Below, piece after piece: positions 13,365 through 25,815 of a DNA stretch of 64,000 nucleotides (the first letter of the stretch is position 1; every line of letters begins with the position of its first letter). Location: the NCBI GenBank assembly GCA_963682175.1, contig OY821792.1, positions 1,005,501 to 1,069,500 of the forward strand, written 5' to 3'. The notes under the pieces are model-generated. The model searched no databases. It was not told where the DNA came from and saw nothing but the letters and a program-made list of their open reading frames with translations. The stretch comes from Triglochin maritima (Eukaryota > Streptophyta > Magnoliopsida > Alismatales > Juncaginaceae). The translations under genes were made by a program, and so were the position numbers.

Positions 13365-14876
13365 ACAGACGTCTTCAACCTCGCGCCAGCCGAGGTTTTG
13401 ACGCCCCAACTCGTCGCCGGCGAGGTCTCCGACCTCCCGCGACCCACCAAAACCTCACCCCAACGTGGGTGAGCACTAAGGCCTCTAATGCAAGAACTTG
13501 GCATACCTTTCTCGCGAGAACGACGATGAACGCCGGAGCTCCGCAACCAACTCCGGTCTGCACCACGCACCTCCTCGCCCCTTCACCAACGCCCAGCACG
13601 CTCGCCTCGCGCACCTTCACCACTGGAACTCGAGCACCACAGGAGAGGAAGAAAGGTTTGAAGAAGAAGAAGAAAAGGAAGAGGAGAAGGAAACATTGGT
13701 TTTCCTCTTAAAACCCATCAACCAACCATCACCTCACCTCACCCCTACAACCCAGCCTACTGTTCACGCACACCTCCAGCCCATCCCTCTTCAACAGTGC
13801 AAGCCCCCTCTTCCCATCCCCATGCAAAGTCATCATCAACTCCACCTAAACATCATTAAACCTTAATCAAGGTTAGGGTCATAACAAGAGTTCTTAACCA
13901 AAATGTCTTAGCCAATGCGCCTTGTTCGGTAGGAATGCTTGTCGATAGGGGCATTGAGGGGATCGCAAGGATTGCCACTGGCTGGCAGGCGGTGAAACGG
14001 GTGGCCGTGCTTTTTATTCAAGGGAGGGACGATAGGGAGGCGTTGGGGTACGCTGGGAGGATGGTCGATCATCCGTTGGTCAACCTCACGGTGTTGAGGT
14101 TCATTGATGCTAACTATGAGGGGGATGACATGTCTGTCTCCATTTATGATCTCAGGTAATGTAAACGAGTCGAGTCGAGTCAAGTCAAACGTATCATGTT
14201 GACTTAAGATAGACTTCATGAGTTGCATAAAAGATAATAAACATATATATATATATATTCTGGTTATTTGAATACCCACCAAAATAATTTTTATAAATTT
14301 AGATATTGTCATGCCATAGATATATATTATTCATACTTCGCAACACAAACAAATATGTATGGTTTTTCACATTTTTATTTTTAATTATAACTATTCAGTA
14401 CATAACGGACTAGGGAACCGAGGCAACCCTAACACGTATGATTTAGCTCAAGTTTAAATTAATTATTTGATGTTAGACTATTCTCAAACGAACGAATTAA
14501 ATGGTTTTCTTAATTGATGTGCAGCGACTCTCAAGTCCTGAACGTCCTGACAGAGAAAGAAAGAGAGCGAGAGATTGTTGGACGACAAGTGCGTTAAGGA
14601 GTTCCGACTGAAGACAATGAACGACGACACTGTTTCATACATGGAGAAAACAGTATCGAACAACGAGGAAATGGTGATCGCAATACGATCAATAGATTGC
14701 ATTCACGACCTCTACATAGTGGGGCGAGGTGAGGGGATGGAGTCGGCGTTGACCGACGGACTTACGGAATGGACGAAGAATCCTGAGTTAGGATCCATAG
14801 GGGACTTGTTGGTGTCCTCCGACTTCACCACCACTGAGTCTGTTCTTGTCATCCAACAATATACAGGAAATGAATG

Positions 14877-16567
14877 ACCCAAGGATAGAAATACAATGCC
14901 ACTAATGATACTAATGTAATTAATATCAATTTTTAGGGTTTGTATTTGTGTTTGAGAACCATATATAATCACAATCAAACTCAATGCATTCAACAAGGAC
15001 TAACTGATTCAGTGAATTTAAATTGAATTGAGTTTATCTACTCAACTCACTCGTTTCAAATCCCAACACATGTAGATACGTCATTTTGAACTTATTGATC
15101 TTCTTGATAATTTCAAGACTAAAGATCTTTCAACTATGATAATTTTAATCGGTAATTACAAGTTATTATGAGTTTTTCTTCTTCCTACCATCATTATCAC
15201 ACTCACCTACCTGCCTTTACTAACTCTTTCATCCCTCTATTTGTACTCTAGATTTTGTTGTCATTAATGCGCTAAAATTGATGGGATAGATGACCTACTA
15301 ATCAAGGTCCAAATGAGGTCTCAGGGGTGAATAGACCTAAATTGGATTCAATTCAATCGAATTCCAACTTCTAGACTTAGATCAATTACTCTGTCCGATT
15401 GAGATTGTGCCACCTAAATCAGACTACTCAGAGACACAAATCATTTAGATATAGAGCAAACGTTTCAAGGTGTTTGGGGTTTGGCCAGTCGGACGATTGA
15501 GGCTCGATTCTGATAAATAGTGCAAGTGTAGACTTAAGATCCGCCGACTCGTTTTTACTTTAGTTATCTTTTGGTAGATTGAACGATTCAAAATAGGTGC
15601 CAATCATCCGATTTGACTAAATTTCTATCATATCTCTTGTGCCAAGTTTACAATCAATCCTAACTTCATAAGACTATAAAGTTAAAATACACGTCTTCTT
15701 AAAGATTTGGTTACATTTCCTCGATCTTGGAATACAAATCCGTTTATGAAATATATATCTGTTTATGAAATATCTGTTTCATATCTGTATTTGTTTTTTG
15801 AGGATATGAATACATATTTTTCATATCTGAGACTATCTGTATCTGCAAATTAAATATGGATATTGCACTCCTACTCATGAGTCATTATGCATGTTTTATG
15901 CAAGGTTAGACCAATTTGTTTGACTTAATTGATTTGGAATTGAATGTTAGTCAAAATTAAAGATATTATTATTGTCCAATTATGAAACATAAACAAGATT
16001 AAGACAAAAAACCCAACAAAAGATATTCTTATTAATACTTTAAACCATTTAGTTGTCCACTATCTCAAACTCTATAATATACAATTTTTGTCATCGATAA
16101 TGCTCAATCATCGAGAATGTCATATGTCTTTTTAGATTTGTGTTGAATTTTTCCACTATGTTAAGATTTTCCTTTGACACTACTATTACATTAACGACGT
16201 TAAAAATTAATATTTAATTATAAATTTTACAAAGACATCTCTAAATAATTCAATAGACCTTTTTCTTTTTTCTTTTCTCTTTAATCTTGTTTCTCTGTCA
16301 TTTCTTGCTCTACTAGTCTACTCTTGACATATAGTTATAAGTTTATAACATGATGACATTTTGAGAAATATGATCTAGATATTGGCCGAAGGTGGACTAA
16401 CCCGACCCATGGATTGAATTTGAATTTATGCAAATTAAACCAGATTAAAGACTAAATTGACTCATTTATTTATTAGTAAACAGTAAGTAAACACAGTTAG
16501 TGTGAGTCACCTTTTAACGATCCATCTCCAAAACCCTAATCGATCCCAAATTCGCAAACCGAATATC
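14877..16567. other. Intergenic, AT-rich
   Basis: Spacer between the CHX pseudogene stop and the TOP6B ATG. I see no conserved ORF, RNA gene or element boundary. The last ~100 bp are presumably the TOP6B leader. Confidence 0.5.
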
Positions 16568-19500
16568 ATGGATTCCGACTCTGGCGAGACGGAGAAGCCG
16601 AAGAAGGGAAGGGCCAAAGCTACCGCGAAGGCGACGCCGACAAGCACTCTCAAGCAAAGTGAGTTTTTTTAATATAAATTTTATATGTGATTTTGAGTTT
16701 TTTATGTGATTTTGAGGTTGTGATTGTTGTTGGTAATCGTGTTTTGTGATGCAGAGTCGCCGGCAGAGTTCTTCGCCGAGAACAAAAATATCGCCGGGTT
16801 CGACAATGTGAGCTTCGGTTTCCCCTGTAAAATTGAATTTGTTAATGTAGACTTTGGGTTTTGATGGTTTAATTGAATGAGCTGATTTTAGTAATCTAAA
16901 CTTCAGTTTCTATCGTGGTTTAATTGATACTGACCAAGTTTTTTTATAAAACTAGTAAGCTTCAAGTTCAGTAGTTGAATTGAATGCCTGACTCAACTCT
17001 ACCTAATTGGTAAGGTTTTGGTATGTTTGGACTTGCTTGGAGTTGAAGTCGTGTGGTGATCATTTGGATCAACGACTCCTAGTCTGGTGATTATTAGATT
17101 TTCGTTTGTTACATACAGCTGTTTGAACTTTGAAATGTAGTTGAACCAGAATGACCTTATGAACAAATTACTAATGGGTCGACCACTTCCTAGTCAAAGT
17201 GTAAGAAAATTGGTGGCTTGTGGTCCATGTGAATCCAAGTCAGTAGTTCAGTCAATGATCCATTTTTTTATCTTTTATTTGCCCATTATTTGATAATGTA
17301 GGTTTTTCTTTTGTTGTTTTAATTGATCAAACTGATTTTGGTAATGTAAACTTCATTTTCTAGAGGTTCAACTGATAATGATCAAGTTGATGGTTAAGCT
17401 TCAGCCTTTTTTTTGCTGATTACGAGTACTTGATTTGATGATCAGTTTCAGTAGTGGACCGTAATTGTTTGCATCCTTTCTCAAGTGATGAATGTACATG
17501 ATTACAATGCAATTGAGACATGATCTAACATGATTTTGGCAAAATATCATGCTGTGGCTACTTCATGGTTATGATATGCTTGTCATTTACATAAGTCGGT
17601 TCATTGAGACACGGCATATAGATCTTAGCTTGAAACATAGAAAAATTGCATGACATGATTGTTGATACTCAATTATCTCCAAAGATTGGGTTATGCTTGC
17701 ATGAAGTTCATGTCCAAATCCAATTTCCTTCCCTTACTTTAAATAGTGTGTTCAATTTTAACAATGTATGCAATGAACGCAGCCAGGAAAATCATTGTAT
17801 ACAACAGTTAGAGAGTTGGTAGAAAACTCACTTGATTCAGCGGAATCGATTTCTGAGCTTCCAGTGATCGAAGTAACAATGTGAGTATTTTTCATCTTTA
17901 ATGTGCAATTGGTTTTGATACTCGTTAAATGCTGCTCAAAATTTATATGGATACTCCTTAAATGCTGCTCAAATTTTATATGTCAAATTACATGAGCTAT
18001 GAAGTATGATTTGTTCATGATTTCATGTATTTGTTTAACAGTGAAGAGATCACGAAAAGCAAGTTTAATACAATGATTGGCCTTGTTGATCGTGAACGTA
18101 TTGATACAGAGCTGTATGATGATTTTGAGTCTGCTAACGCTCGTGAGGTGTGCCTAGAGCAAAAATTGCACATTTCGTTCCTAAATCTTCAATCCTTCAA
18201 GCATGCAAGGGCTACCTTTGTGATTTCTTACTGTTCCATAACAGAAACGGCTTGCTAAAGAAGCCCGCATTCAAGAAATTCAGGCCAAAAATGCTGCTTC
18301 TGGTAAAAAGGTTAAAGAACCACAGGCTACAAAGATCATAAGAGGTCGAGGTGATGCATCTTTTTTCAGGGTTACATGTAAGGCATGGTTCTGCTTCCTT
18401 TCTAAGCTCTTGATTCTGTGTGGCATAACAATAAGCAAACTCATATTTCTTAAGTTCTTTTGAATTGTTTCTGCTGGTTAAGAATTTTTACGTTTTTGGT
18501 GTTCTGTTGTAGTCTTCCAGACAGCTCATATTAGAACATATGGATGACCTCAATTTCAAATCCAAATCAAGAATGCTTTGCTGCACTACTTCATGCTGAT
18601 TAAATAAACATAATTGTAAAACTGATCCAAAGGCATTTATTTTTAGTTAGACATGGTAACTTTATTAATTGTCTTTCATTCACAGGATAATGGAAGAGGA
18701 ATGCCACATGATGACATCCCTTCGCTGAATGATCATGTTATAGAAAGTTCACAATAAGCACAAAGAAATCTATTAATATACATGAATTTGACTAAATGAT
18801 AAAGATTCCCAAGGGCATTCATATTACGATCACTCAGGTCGATCAGAGTGGTTTCATGACTTTGGTCTCAGCCCACAATGGCTTTAATTTTTTTTAGTTA
18901 CATAAATATTGTGTGTTAAGGGTTTCACTGACAGCTTAAAACAGCCTTACATTGACATCAGGCTTCTACAGTATAATTAATTTTGCTTAAAATTTTCTGT
19001 GGTTCTACAGCTCACTGCATTAGTCCATTTGGATCACGAAGATGACAACCTATTTGTTTCTAAATACAGGCGTTGATATGGTCCAAGATGAGCACCGGTC
19101 TACCTATAGAGATTACATCATCAATGAAAGGCCAAAGTTACACTTCCTTCTGTAGATTAGGTATTGATATTCACAAGTATGCACTACACAGAAAGCTAAA
19201 TTAATGCAACACTTATATGATTTCTTTGAAAGTTTACTTACCTTTTTTGTTACATGAAAAATACTAGTATTGATTTAGAGTATTTTTCAGAAACATTCCT
19301 CATATTCATTTACACGAAAAGCTAGATAACAAGGACCACTGGCATGGAGCAGAAATTCAAGTTATTATTGAAGGGAACTGGACAACTTATCGTGTAGGTG
19401 ACACTTTCTTTGGCAGCGGTTCTGTGAAGTGATTTCTTTCAGAGAACTTATGGTTTTACTCTTTAAACTTATAGTCCAAGATCCTGCACTACATGCGTCA

Positions 19501-21120
19501 GATGGCTGTAATTACACCCTACGCACAGTTTATGTTTAGTTTCATTTCCGACTTGCAAGAGTAAGTTCTTGTTTGCGCTTCATGTTGCAGTGCGTCATTT
19601 GCTAGACCATACTGATACCATCATCTTTGGCTTGATGCAACAAAAATATTACGATACGATTTACCCGAAGGACAGATGTCATGCCTTCAATTCCTCCTGA
19701 GACAAAGTGTCATCCATCTGCTGTTGACTTGCTTCTAATTAAACGTCTTATAGCTGAGACATCCAAGCTAAACCTTTTGCAGTTTCTTCAACATGAATTT
19801 GTGAACATTGGCAAGGCTTATGCTGAAAGATTAATTGGTAAATGCTGCCATCGTATTATTGGTTTCCAAGAAAACTTTGGACCTTGCCTGCAAATTGTGT
19901 GTTTCATGTACATTTCCTTTTCTTTTAAACCTGCCCTCTTGTTATAATTTACCTTGCAGGAGAAATGGGTCCCGAATTTAGTCCAAAGATGCCTGTAAAG
20001 AGCCTCACCTCCCAGCAAATAGTTCGCATTCATCAGTTATTTCGTCAGGCAAAATTTGATGATCCGAGTGGTGATGTGAGCTACATTTTCTTTTTACTAG
20101 GATCTATTGAATCCAGTGCTGTGAGTTTGTTCTCATCATAAAAATGTCTTTTGCTTTTATTCAGTGTCTTAGTCCTGCTGGGGAGTACAACCTTCGGCTC
20201 GGAATCATAAAGGAATTGCATCCTGACATGGTCGCGACTTACGCAGGAAGGTTGGTGCTTTAGTCTAAAAAATAATGCACCTTATTTATCATTTGGTATT
20301 AACACAAAATATAGTTGGGATTTCAACTAGACCATATCAATATATACTCGTAATGGAGCACAGACTGGCTTATGATAATAGAACTCTCAACCATTATATT
20401 TCCTGTAACTATCTTCTTTCTCTTCTTCCAAACAGTCCTCTGGTTTTTGAAGGTCATCCATTTATTGTTGAAGCTGGAATAAGCCTTGGGGTGGAAAAGA
20501 TGTGAAGCAAGTAAGCTGGATGCATTGAACCATCACTTGAGTTACCATGTTCTAGTTTGACTCTTATCTGTTTTTGTATGCTTTACCTTTTTTTCCTATT
20601 CATTAATTAGAATAGGATGCTTGATGGAGGTATGCGTACTAGCATCGTCCTAGATAGTTACCATGTTCTGGAGTATTGATATGTAGCCGTCTTTGTAACA
20701 TCCTCAAAGCAGCGGAAAATTTAAAATTTTAAACACTCAATCAACAGAGGATATTACGCAATAAAAGAACACAGGTGCACCGACATATATCATATATATG
20801 TGTGAACATCAGAGTATACAAAAGTTGTGATTACATCAAAAGCATATACAAAGGAAACAGTAATCACACGACCTCAACTGAGAGAAAGCTGGATCCGGTA
20901 GCGGTGCTCCTCTCCTCGGTCACCACCCCCTAATGCCGATCACGGCCTGAAAGTAAACATGCAACAATGCCTGAGTTTCCAGAAGGAAACCACGTATGCC
21001 AAACTCTAAATGTACGAAATAAAAGCATCCTAGCATGCAATTCTACTCAACAAGAAAAACATCACAACACGCCCAACACCAGGGCTCTCAACTCCACCAC
21101 AGGACACACCACAGGTACGG

Positions 21121-21511
21121 GGCTCCAGGTCTAATCTCAACCAACCGCCGCACCCACCACAGTCACGGGGCTCCAGGTCTAATCTCAACCAACCGCCGCG
21201 ACTCACACACGTCGCCAAGCTGGGCTCCAGGTCTAATCTCAACCAACCACAGCTACCACGACACGACCAAGGGCTCCAGGTCTATTTTCAACCAACCCAA
21301 ACGTATAAGGGCTCCAGGTCTATTTTCAACCAACCCCTACACGCGGTCCCTGCTCAGGCTCCAGGTCTATTTTCAACCAACCCGAACGCACTACGGAGCT
21401 CCAGGTCTAATTTCAACCAACTCCGTACAGACTAGCTGGGCTCCAGGTCTATTTTCAACCAACCGCAGCTCTCACACGGTTACGGGGATCCAGGTCTATT
21501 TTCAACCAACC
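21121..21511. repeat. GGCTCCAGGTCTA tandem array
   Basis: Nine units start near 21121, 21169, 21223, 21272, 21309, 21357, 21395, 21439 and 21484 (period 37-54 bp). Each contains CTCCAGGTCTA (last one ATCCAGGTCTA), then TCTCAACCAAC, TTTCAACCAAC or TTTTCAACCAAC. Conserved cores are separated by variable spacers, a pattern more like repeated binding sites than a simple satellite. Confidence 0.8.
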
Positions 21512-21623
21512 ACCGCAACCCTCGTGCACCTCGCACACTTGCCGGAAGAACATCGGCACCACGACTCGCCCCACACGGACAACCACGACCACAGCACCTC
21601 CATAGTGCAGAACAGGACACAAA

Positions 21624-22310
21624 CGATCGACCGAACCAAAAGTCCCGGTCGACCGAATCAAGCAAATACAGGGCAATCCACTTCGACCGGCACTCTATCG
21701 GTCGACCGATTCCCAACACCACACTCGTTCGGTCGAACCCAAATCAAGGGACGGTCGACCGTTTAGATGGTCAACTCCCGGTTCAACGAACAAAACGACC
21801 AATCGGTCGACCGACAAAGGGGTCCCGGTCGACCGAAAGTCACCAGGGAACAAATCCCACAACACCACAACGAATTCGGTCGAACGCCGAGCACATCTCG
21901 GTCGACCGAATCAGCCCAGGGAAGTATCCCTCACATGCGCCACGAGTCCGGTCGAACGCCGAGCTCACCTCGGTCGACCGAATTCCACCAGAGCGTTTCC
22001 CACGCTCAGCGCACAAGTCCGGTCGACCGAACCCTCATTCGGTCGAACCGACCACAAGGTCCACTTAAGTCACGGTCGGACGAGATCAAAGGGCGGTCGA
22101 CCGTTTATATAGTCTACGCCCTCTCAACCGACTTAAGACAGTGCACACGGTCGACCGGCAAAGGAGACCCGGTCGACCGAATCTCTCCAGACTTGCCTCC
22201 TATGCACAATCGGTCGACCGCCCCACAGGCATCGTTCGACCGATTTGAGGCAGAGCCCGAATTCTCTTCACGAACGGTCGACCGTTTGCACAAACCGGTC
22301 GACCGATCAG
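21624..22310. promoter_or_regulatory. Paired CGGTCGACCG palindrome array
   Basis: Pair starts read by eye: 21624/21646, 21680/21699, 21730/21752, 21804/21826, 21877/21899, 21949/21971, 22020/22040 and 22073/22094, with offsets 22, 19, 22, 22, 22, 22, 20 and 21. More copies follow to 22310. In many pairs one partner is the asymmetric variant CGGTCGAACG or CGGTCGAACC. Confidence 0.7.
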
Positions 22311-24477
22311 GCAGTGAAATTTGCTGCATGTTTACTCGCGACGAGCCGAACGGCCTACCGTCGACTTCCAAATACTCACGGTAATTAAGTGAGCGAGCTT
22401 GACATACCTGAAGGTCTGAAGAGACCTTTGAAGAACCACGACGACGTCTCCACGAGCGCGCCTCCCCAAAAACGATCCGTCGACGACTCTCGCGTCCAAA
22501 CGACGATCAATCGCCTCCTCGACGATCCAAAGCCACACACCACCTCTTCCAACCTCAACAACCCAACCAAGACCCCAGAAAACACGAGTTAGGTAGATGG
22601 AGAGAGAACCAACACAAAGGAGCGAGTAAAACCAATAACTCACCTTCAACCACCACCTTCGCCGGGGATCACCAACTCGCTGGAGCACAAACCTCTCGCC
22701 GGAGCTCACCACAGCAGATGAGGGAGAGAATCGCGAGTGAGAGAGAGAGAGAGCAACGAGTGAGAGAGAGAGATTTCCCCCCAAATATCTCCTCCCCTCA
22801 ATCCACACCATCCAATCCAATCCAATCCATCTCCACCACTCATCTCATCCCCTCTCCATCTCAACCCTCCATCCATCCAACTTCAATCCAAGCCATCAAT
22901 TCCATCTCCTCTCAATCCCAGCCGTCCATCTCTAATCTCCTCTAATCACCACCTAAACAACCACAAAGCACAATTAGGATTAGGATTAGGCTAGAATCCT
23001 ACAGTCTTAGTATTGAAGATCTTCAGGCAGATGTTACATGTAACTGACACGCCATACCTGAAAATTGGATTTGATAAATATTATGTCATTTAACGATAAG
23101 TTGAAGTATCATGTCGACATGTCGTTTATGTTTACGTATATGAATGATACCACATCCGTTTCTCTACGTATGACTTCATTTGTTATTTATCACTCGGGGA
23201 TTGAATATTTTTCGCTTTGCGAATCGTATCCCTCTTCTTTTAAAACAAGGTGCTGATGCGGTAACAAGAACTGCTCAGAAAAGAATCAAGTAAGATTTTC
23301 TACGTGCTGATGTATCCAGAAACTCATCTTGCTTTTCATCTGAACTGCAAATTACTATGAAATGATTTTGCAGTTGGAATAACTATAAGATCAACCAGAC
23401 ACAAGATAAATTAGGTGTGTTTGTGAGCATAGTAAGTACCAAAATCCCTTTCAAAGGAACGGGCAAGGAATATATAGGTGATGATATCAGTGAAATATCT
23501 TCAGCTGTTCAGGTAATGACTTGGAAATAATCTTTAGCTGATGGCATTTATTGGAACAAAATCGTCCAACTGATACTCATTTTGTGTACGTGGTATACTT
23601 GCAGGCTGCTATAAAACAATGTTGTCTTCAGTTGAAATCTAAAATAGTGAAGAAACTACAAGCTCGAGAGCGACAAGAAAGGAGAAAGAACTTAACCAAG
23701 TGTGTTGTTTTTATAGTTGGATGTTTAAACGTAAACAACGTTAAAGGTTTCACTTAATCATTCCTATCATGTTTCAGGTACATTCCTGATGCTTCTAGGG
23801 CTATATACGATGTTTTGAGTGCAACAGCAGAAAACAACAAAAGAAAACACGAGCTTCTCTTGGATAGTGATGAAGACGAAGAAATTCTGAAGAAGGTTGC
23901 AACCAAGGAAATTACAGAAGCAACATTGAGGGAGAAACTTATTCGACATGCTGAGCAGGTAAAAATTGTTACTCAAGTTCCTCTTATACACCTTTTCACA
24001 ATTTCCAGTGGCAGACATTCTCAAACTCAATATTTATCATGATTATTAGATCCCTAAAAGAAAAGGCAGTATTTCTTGGCTCAACTTTGAACAAGCTAGT
24101 TACAATCTTAACTTCAAGCTCTTGGATGTGAAATTTGGTCTTGTTACCCAGTTAGAACTTAAATCACAATTGTTTTAGTAAACAATATGTTAGTAGTTTA
24201 GGCTGGTTAACCTTGTTAAGAGAAGCTATATTGGTAAGTTTAGTTTAGCTTAATCAAGCTTGAGCCATTTATTATTTTACCCGTTCTAATAACAATAATT
24301 ATAATCTCTATTTGACGGTAACAACAGGTGGATTATGAAATGGCTCTGGAATATGCCACCCAAAGTGGAGTGAACGAGGAACCTCGGGAAGATATTTACA
24401 TAAAAGCTTTCGAAGAATCGAAACATACTTTTCTTGACTTCAAGAGTATCAATTTCATTTTTAGATTGGTTGTTTAA

Positions 24478-25815
24478 GTTCAATATTCAAATAATTCTCT
24501 GAAACCAATAAGAACTTGGTTGTTTAAGAGAATTTGTAATATTGTATAAAAGTTGTATTCGTACCATTTATATTCAACTTGATCTCGAAAATAAACGAGT
24601 CAAACATAGAACACTTTCTTAGGCTTTAGTCGTTGAGCAAGCTCAGATTGACTTTGAAAATACTTGTGTTATGCTTCAGTAAATTTCATGTAAACAAGTA
24701 TATGTATGTATCATATACGCAAGAGGGATCCGTTACCTTTAAAGTCTACCGACACGAATTTACTTTTGTCAATAATCTAAAAGTCAAATGAAAAATTCAA
24801 TCCGTAGATGTTAATTTATGTTTAGAATCATCCATGTCAAAAATCATAAAATTTAAAATGTTTTACATAGGATCGGCAAAAAAGAGATACACTACATTTG
24901 TTAAAATACCCGACTTCTAAATCTTATATAGAATGACTATCAAATATTATGTTTTTCGATATGCTTAGATAACATAATCATAAATCAACATCTAGGGTTG
25001 AATTTTTCATTGGAGTTTAAATTTTGAGGCGGTGCCAAGGACAAATTTGTGTCAACAAATTTCAAGAGTAGTTGATCAGTCATCATCATCATTATATATG
25101 GATAAATGTTTACAATATATGTTTTCATATTATATTAAAGTTATTGGGTCAAGTGGGTTAGTGACTTAGTAGTAGAAATTTTGAAACTCTAGGTGTTTGG
25201 ATGTGTTATTTATAAATCATGTGGAATTTTCAATTGATAGAATCTACAAATTTAAAATTTGAATATGATGTAATTTTGTATTTAGCATGTTTGGATGAAC
25301 ATGCTATTTCTAAAATGACAACCACTAAAAAAGTTATATAACATCTTGCACTTGTGAAATTTGAAATTGCATGTAAACCATAAAATATATAGTACTAATG
25401 AATATACAAACATATTTGAAGTATAAATTCAAAACTTAGTATTAATTTGAACGACCATTGTTAAATCCTAAATAGAGATTTATGGAGTGTGCTTGAGATG
25501 ATGGTGAGGTGAAGGGATGGTTGGAGGCATGTCCTTGGTTGGTGGGAGTTTTGCTAATGTCCGAGACCACAACCCCCTTTGTGAATCTAAAAGTTTCGAA
25601 GACTTCATTGGGAGCAATGAGAGTGGAAATTTGTAACCCATCTTTATCAGGATTGCTAGGGTAACTTCCAACCATATCTCATTGCTTCTCGACACAACTA
25701 ATCACCCAAAAGGAAAAGTCTCTATGAGGCTACAATTAACAACATCATACAATCAACTATCACAAACACCATACACATACTACCTCACAAAATCCTGAGG
25801 GAAATTAAGTTCAAC
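24478..25815. other. Intergenic, AT-rich
   Basis: Downstream flank of TOP6B. A short minus-strand ORF at 25442-25675 has no recognisable domain. Nothing else supported. Confidence 0.45.

Larger units (their letters stand above)
11400..13886 (-). mobile_element. Solo Ty3-type LTR in a CHX exon, TSD AGAGT
   Basis: The insert is 2487 bp, begins TGTAACATCC and ends GGTCATAACA on the plus strand, and is flanked by perfect 5-bp duplications AGAGT (11395-11399 and 13887-13891). Removing the insert and one duplication restores continuous CHX reading across INPDIRV into LNQNVLANAP. The reverse complement ends in the same ...TTTTCCGCTG...GATGTTACA-type LTR terminus as the 28350-36807 element, so I read it as a solo LTR of a related Tekay-like family, minus orientation. 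No gag or pol is inside. It contains a tandem array (11834-12363) and a paired-palindrome cluster (12881-13364). Confidence 0.88.
5421..14876 (+). pseudogene. Cation/H+ antiporter (CHX, CPA2 family) pseudogene split by two LTR insertions
   Basis: Exon 1 (about 5421-5624) encodes the CHX N-terminus (YSPTMIMTNGIW, then DNPLDYSLPLFILQ) and ends at a GT donor. Exon 2 starts at 6182 with GGIIVGPSALGLIPEYMD and carries membrane helices to LAELKLLNT (6538); it resumes after an insertion at 8617 as DIGHLAMAAAILNDCFAW. Further exons lie at about 9085-9619, 10214-10630, 11182-11399 plus 13892-14155, and 14525-14876, the last ending in a CHX C-terminus (TTESVLVIQQYTGNE). CHX proteins are multi-pass endomembrane or plasma-membrane monovalent cation exchangers of about 800 residues. 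Lesions seen: an in-frame TAA at 5493 right after GIW, a 1-bp frame loss near 9268 (after ADTLG), TGA at 9471, a frame shift near 14577, and two LTR insertions inside coding exons. CHX15-like is my best subgroup guess from memory. Family assignment is firm; subgroup is not. Confidence 0.88.
20694..23003 (-). mobile_element. Solo Ty3-type LTR in a TOP6B intron, TSD GTCTT
   Basis: A 2310-bp insert with perfect flanking duplications GTCTT (20689-20693 and 23004-23008). On the plus strand it begins TGTAACATCC and ends AGAATCCTACA; its reverse complement ends ...AATTTTCCGCTG...GGATGTTACA, as in the other Ty3 LTRs. It contains no gag, pol or second LTR, so it is a solo LTR, minus orientation. A nine-unit tandem array (21121-21511) and a paired palindrome cluster (21624-22310) fill its centre. 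The long ORFs here (21035-21766 and 21767-22384) reflect repeat periodicity rather than a gene. Confidence 0.9.
16568..24477 (+). pseudogene. TOP6B: DNA topoisomerase VI subunit B (plant TOP6B/RHL3/BIN3-like) decayed copy
   Basis: Exons by eye: 16568-16658 (ATG), 16755-16807 (SPAEFFAENKNIAGFDN), 17783-17880 (TVRELVENSLDSAESISELP, Bergerat N-box), 18042-18147, 18245-18382, about 18691-18720 (DNGRGMPHDDIP), 19070-19176 (ALIWSKMSTGLPIEI), 19291-19393, 19475-19560, about 19640-19837, 19960-20075, 20165-20250, 20436-20510, about 23198-23289, 23374-23512, 23604-23699, 23778-23958 and 24328-24477 (TAA). Topo VI B is the GHKL ATPase subunit working with the SPO11-like A subunit, needed in plants for endoreduplication. 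Lesions: the exon that should follow HDDIP and carry the glycine-rich ATP lid is absent; a 1-bp frame loss lies near 20490; the acceptors expected near 19635 and 23197 lack AG. One intron has a GC donor (18383). Family identity is certain; lack of function is strongly inferred. Confidence 0.88.

Noticed and set aside
21035..22384. Two long ORFs (243 and 205 codons) in the solo LTR
   Set aside because: They track the periodicity of the tandem and palindrome arrays, have no domain, and lie in an LTR.
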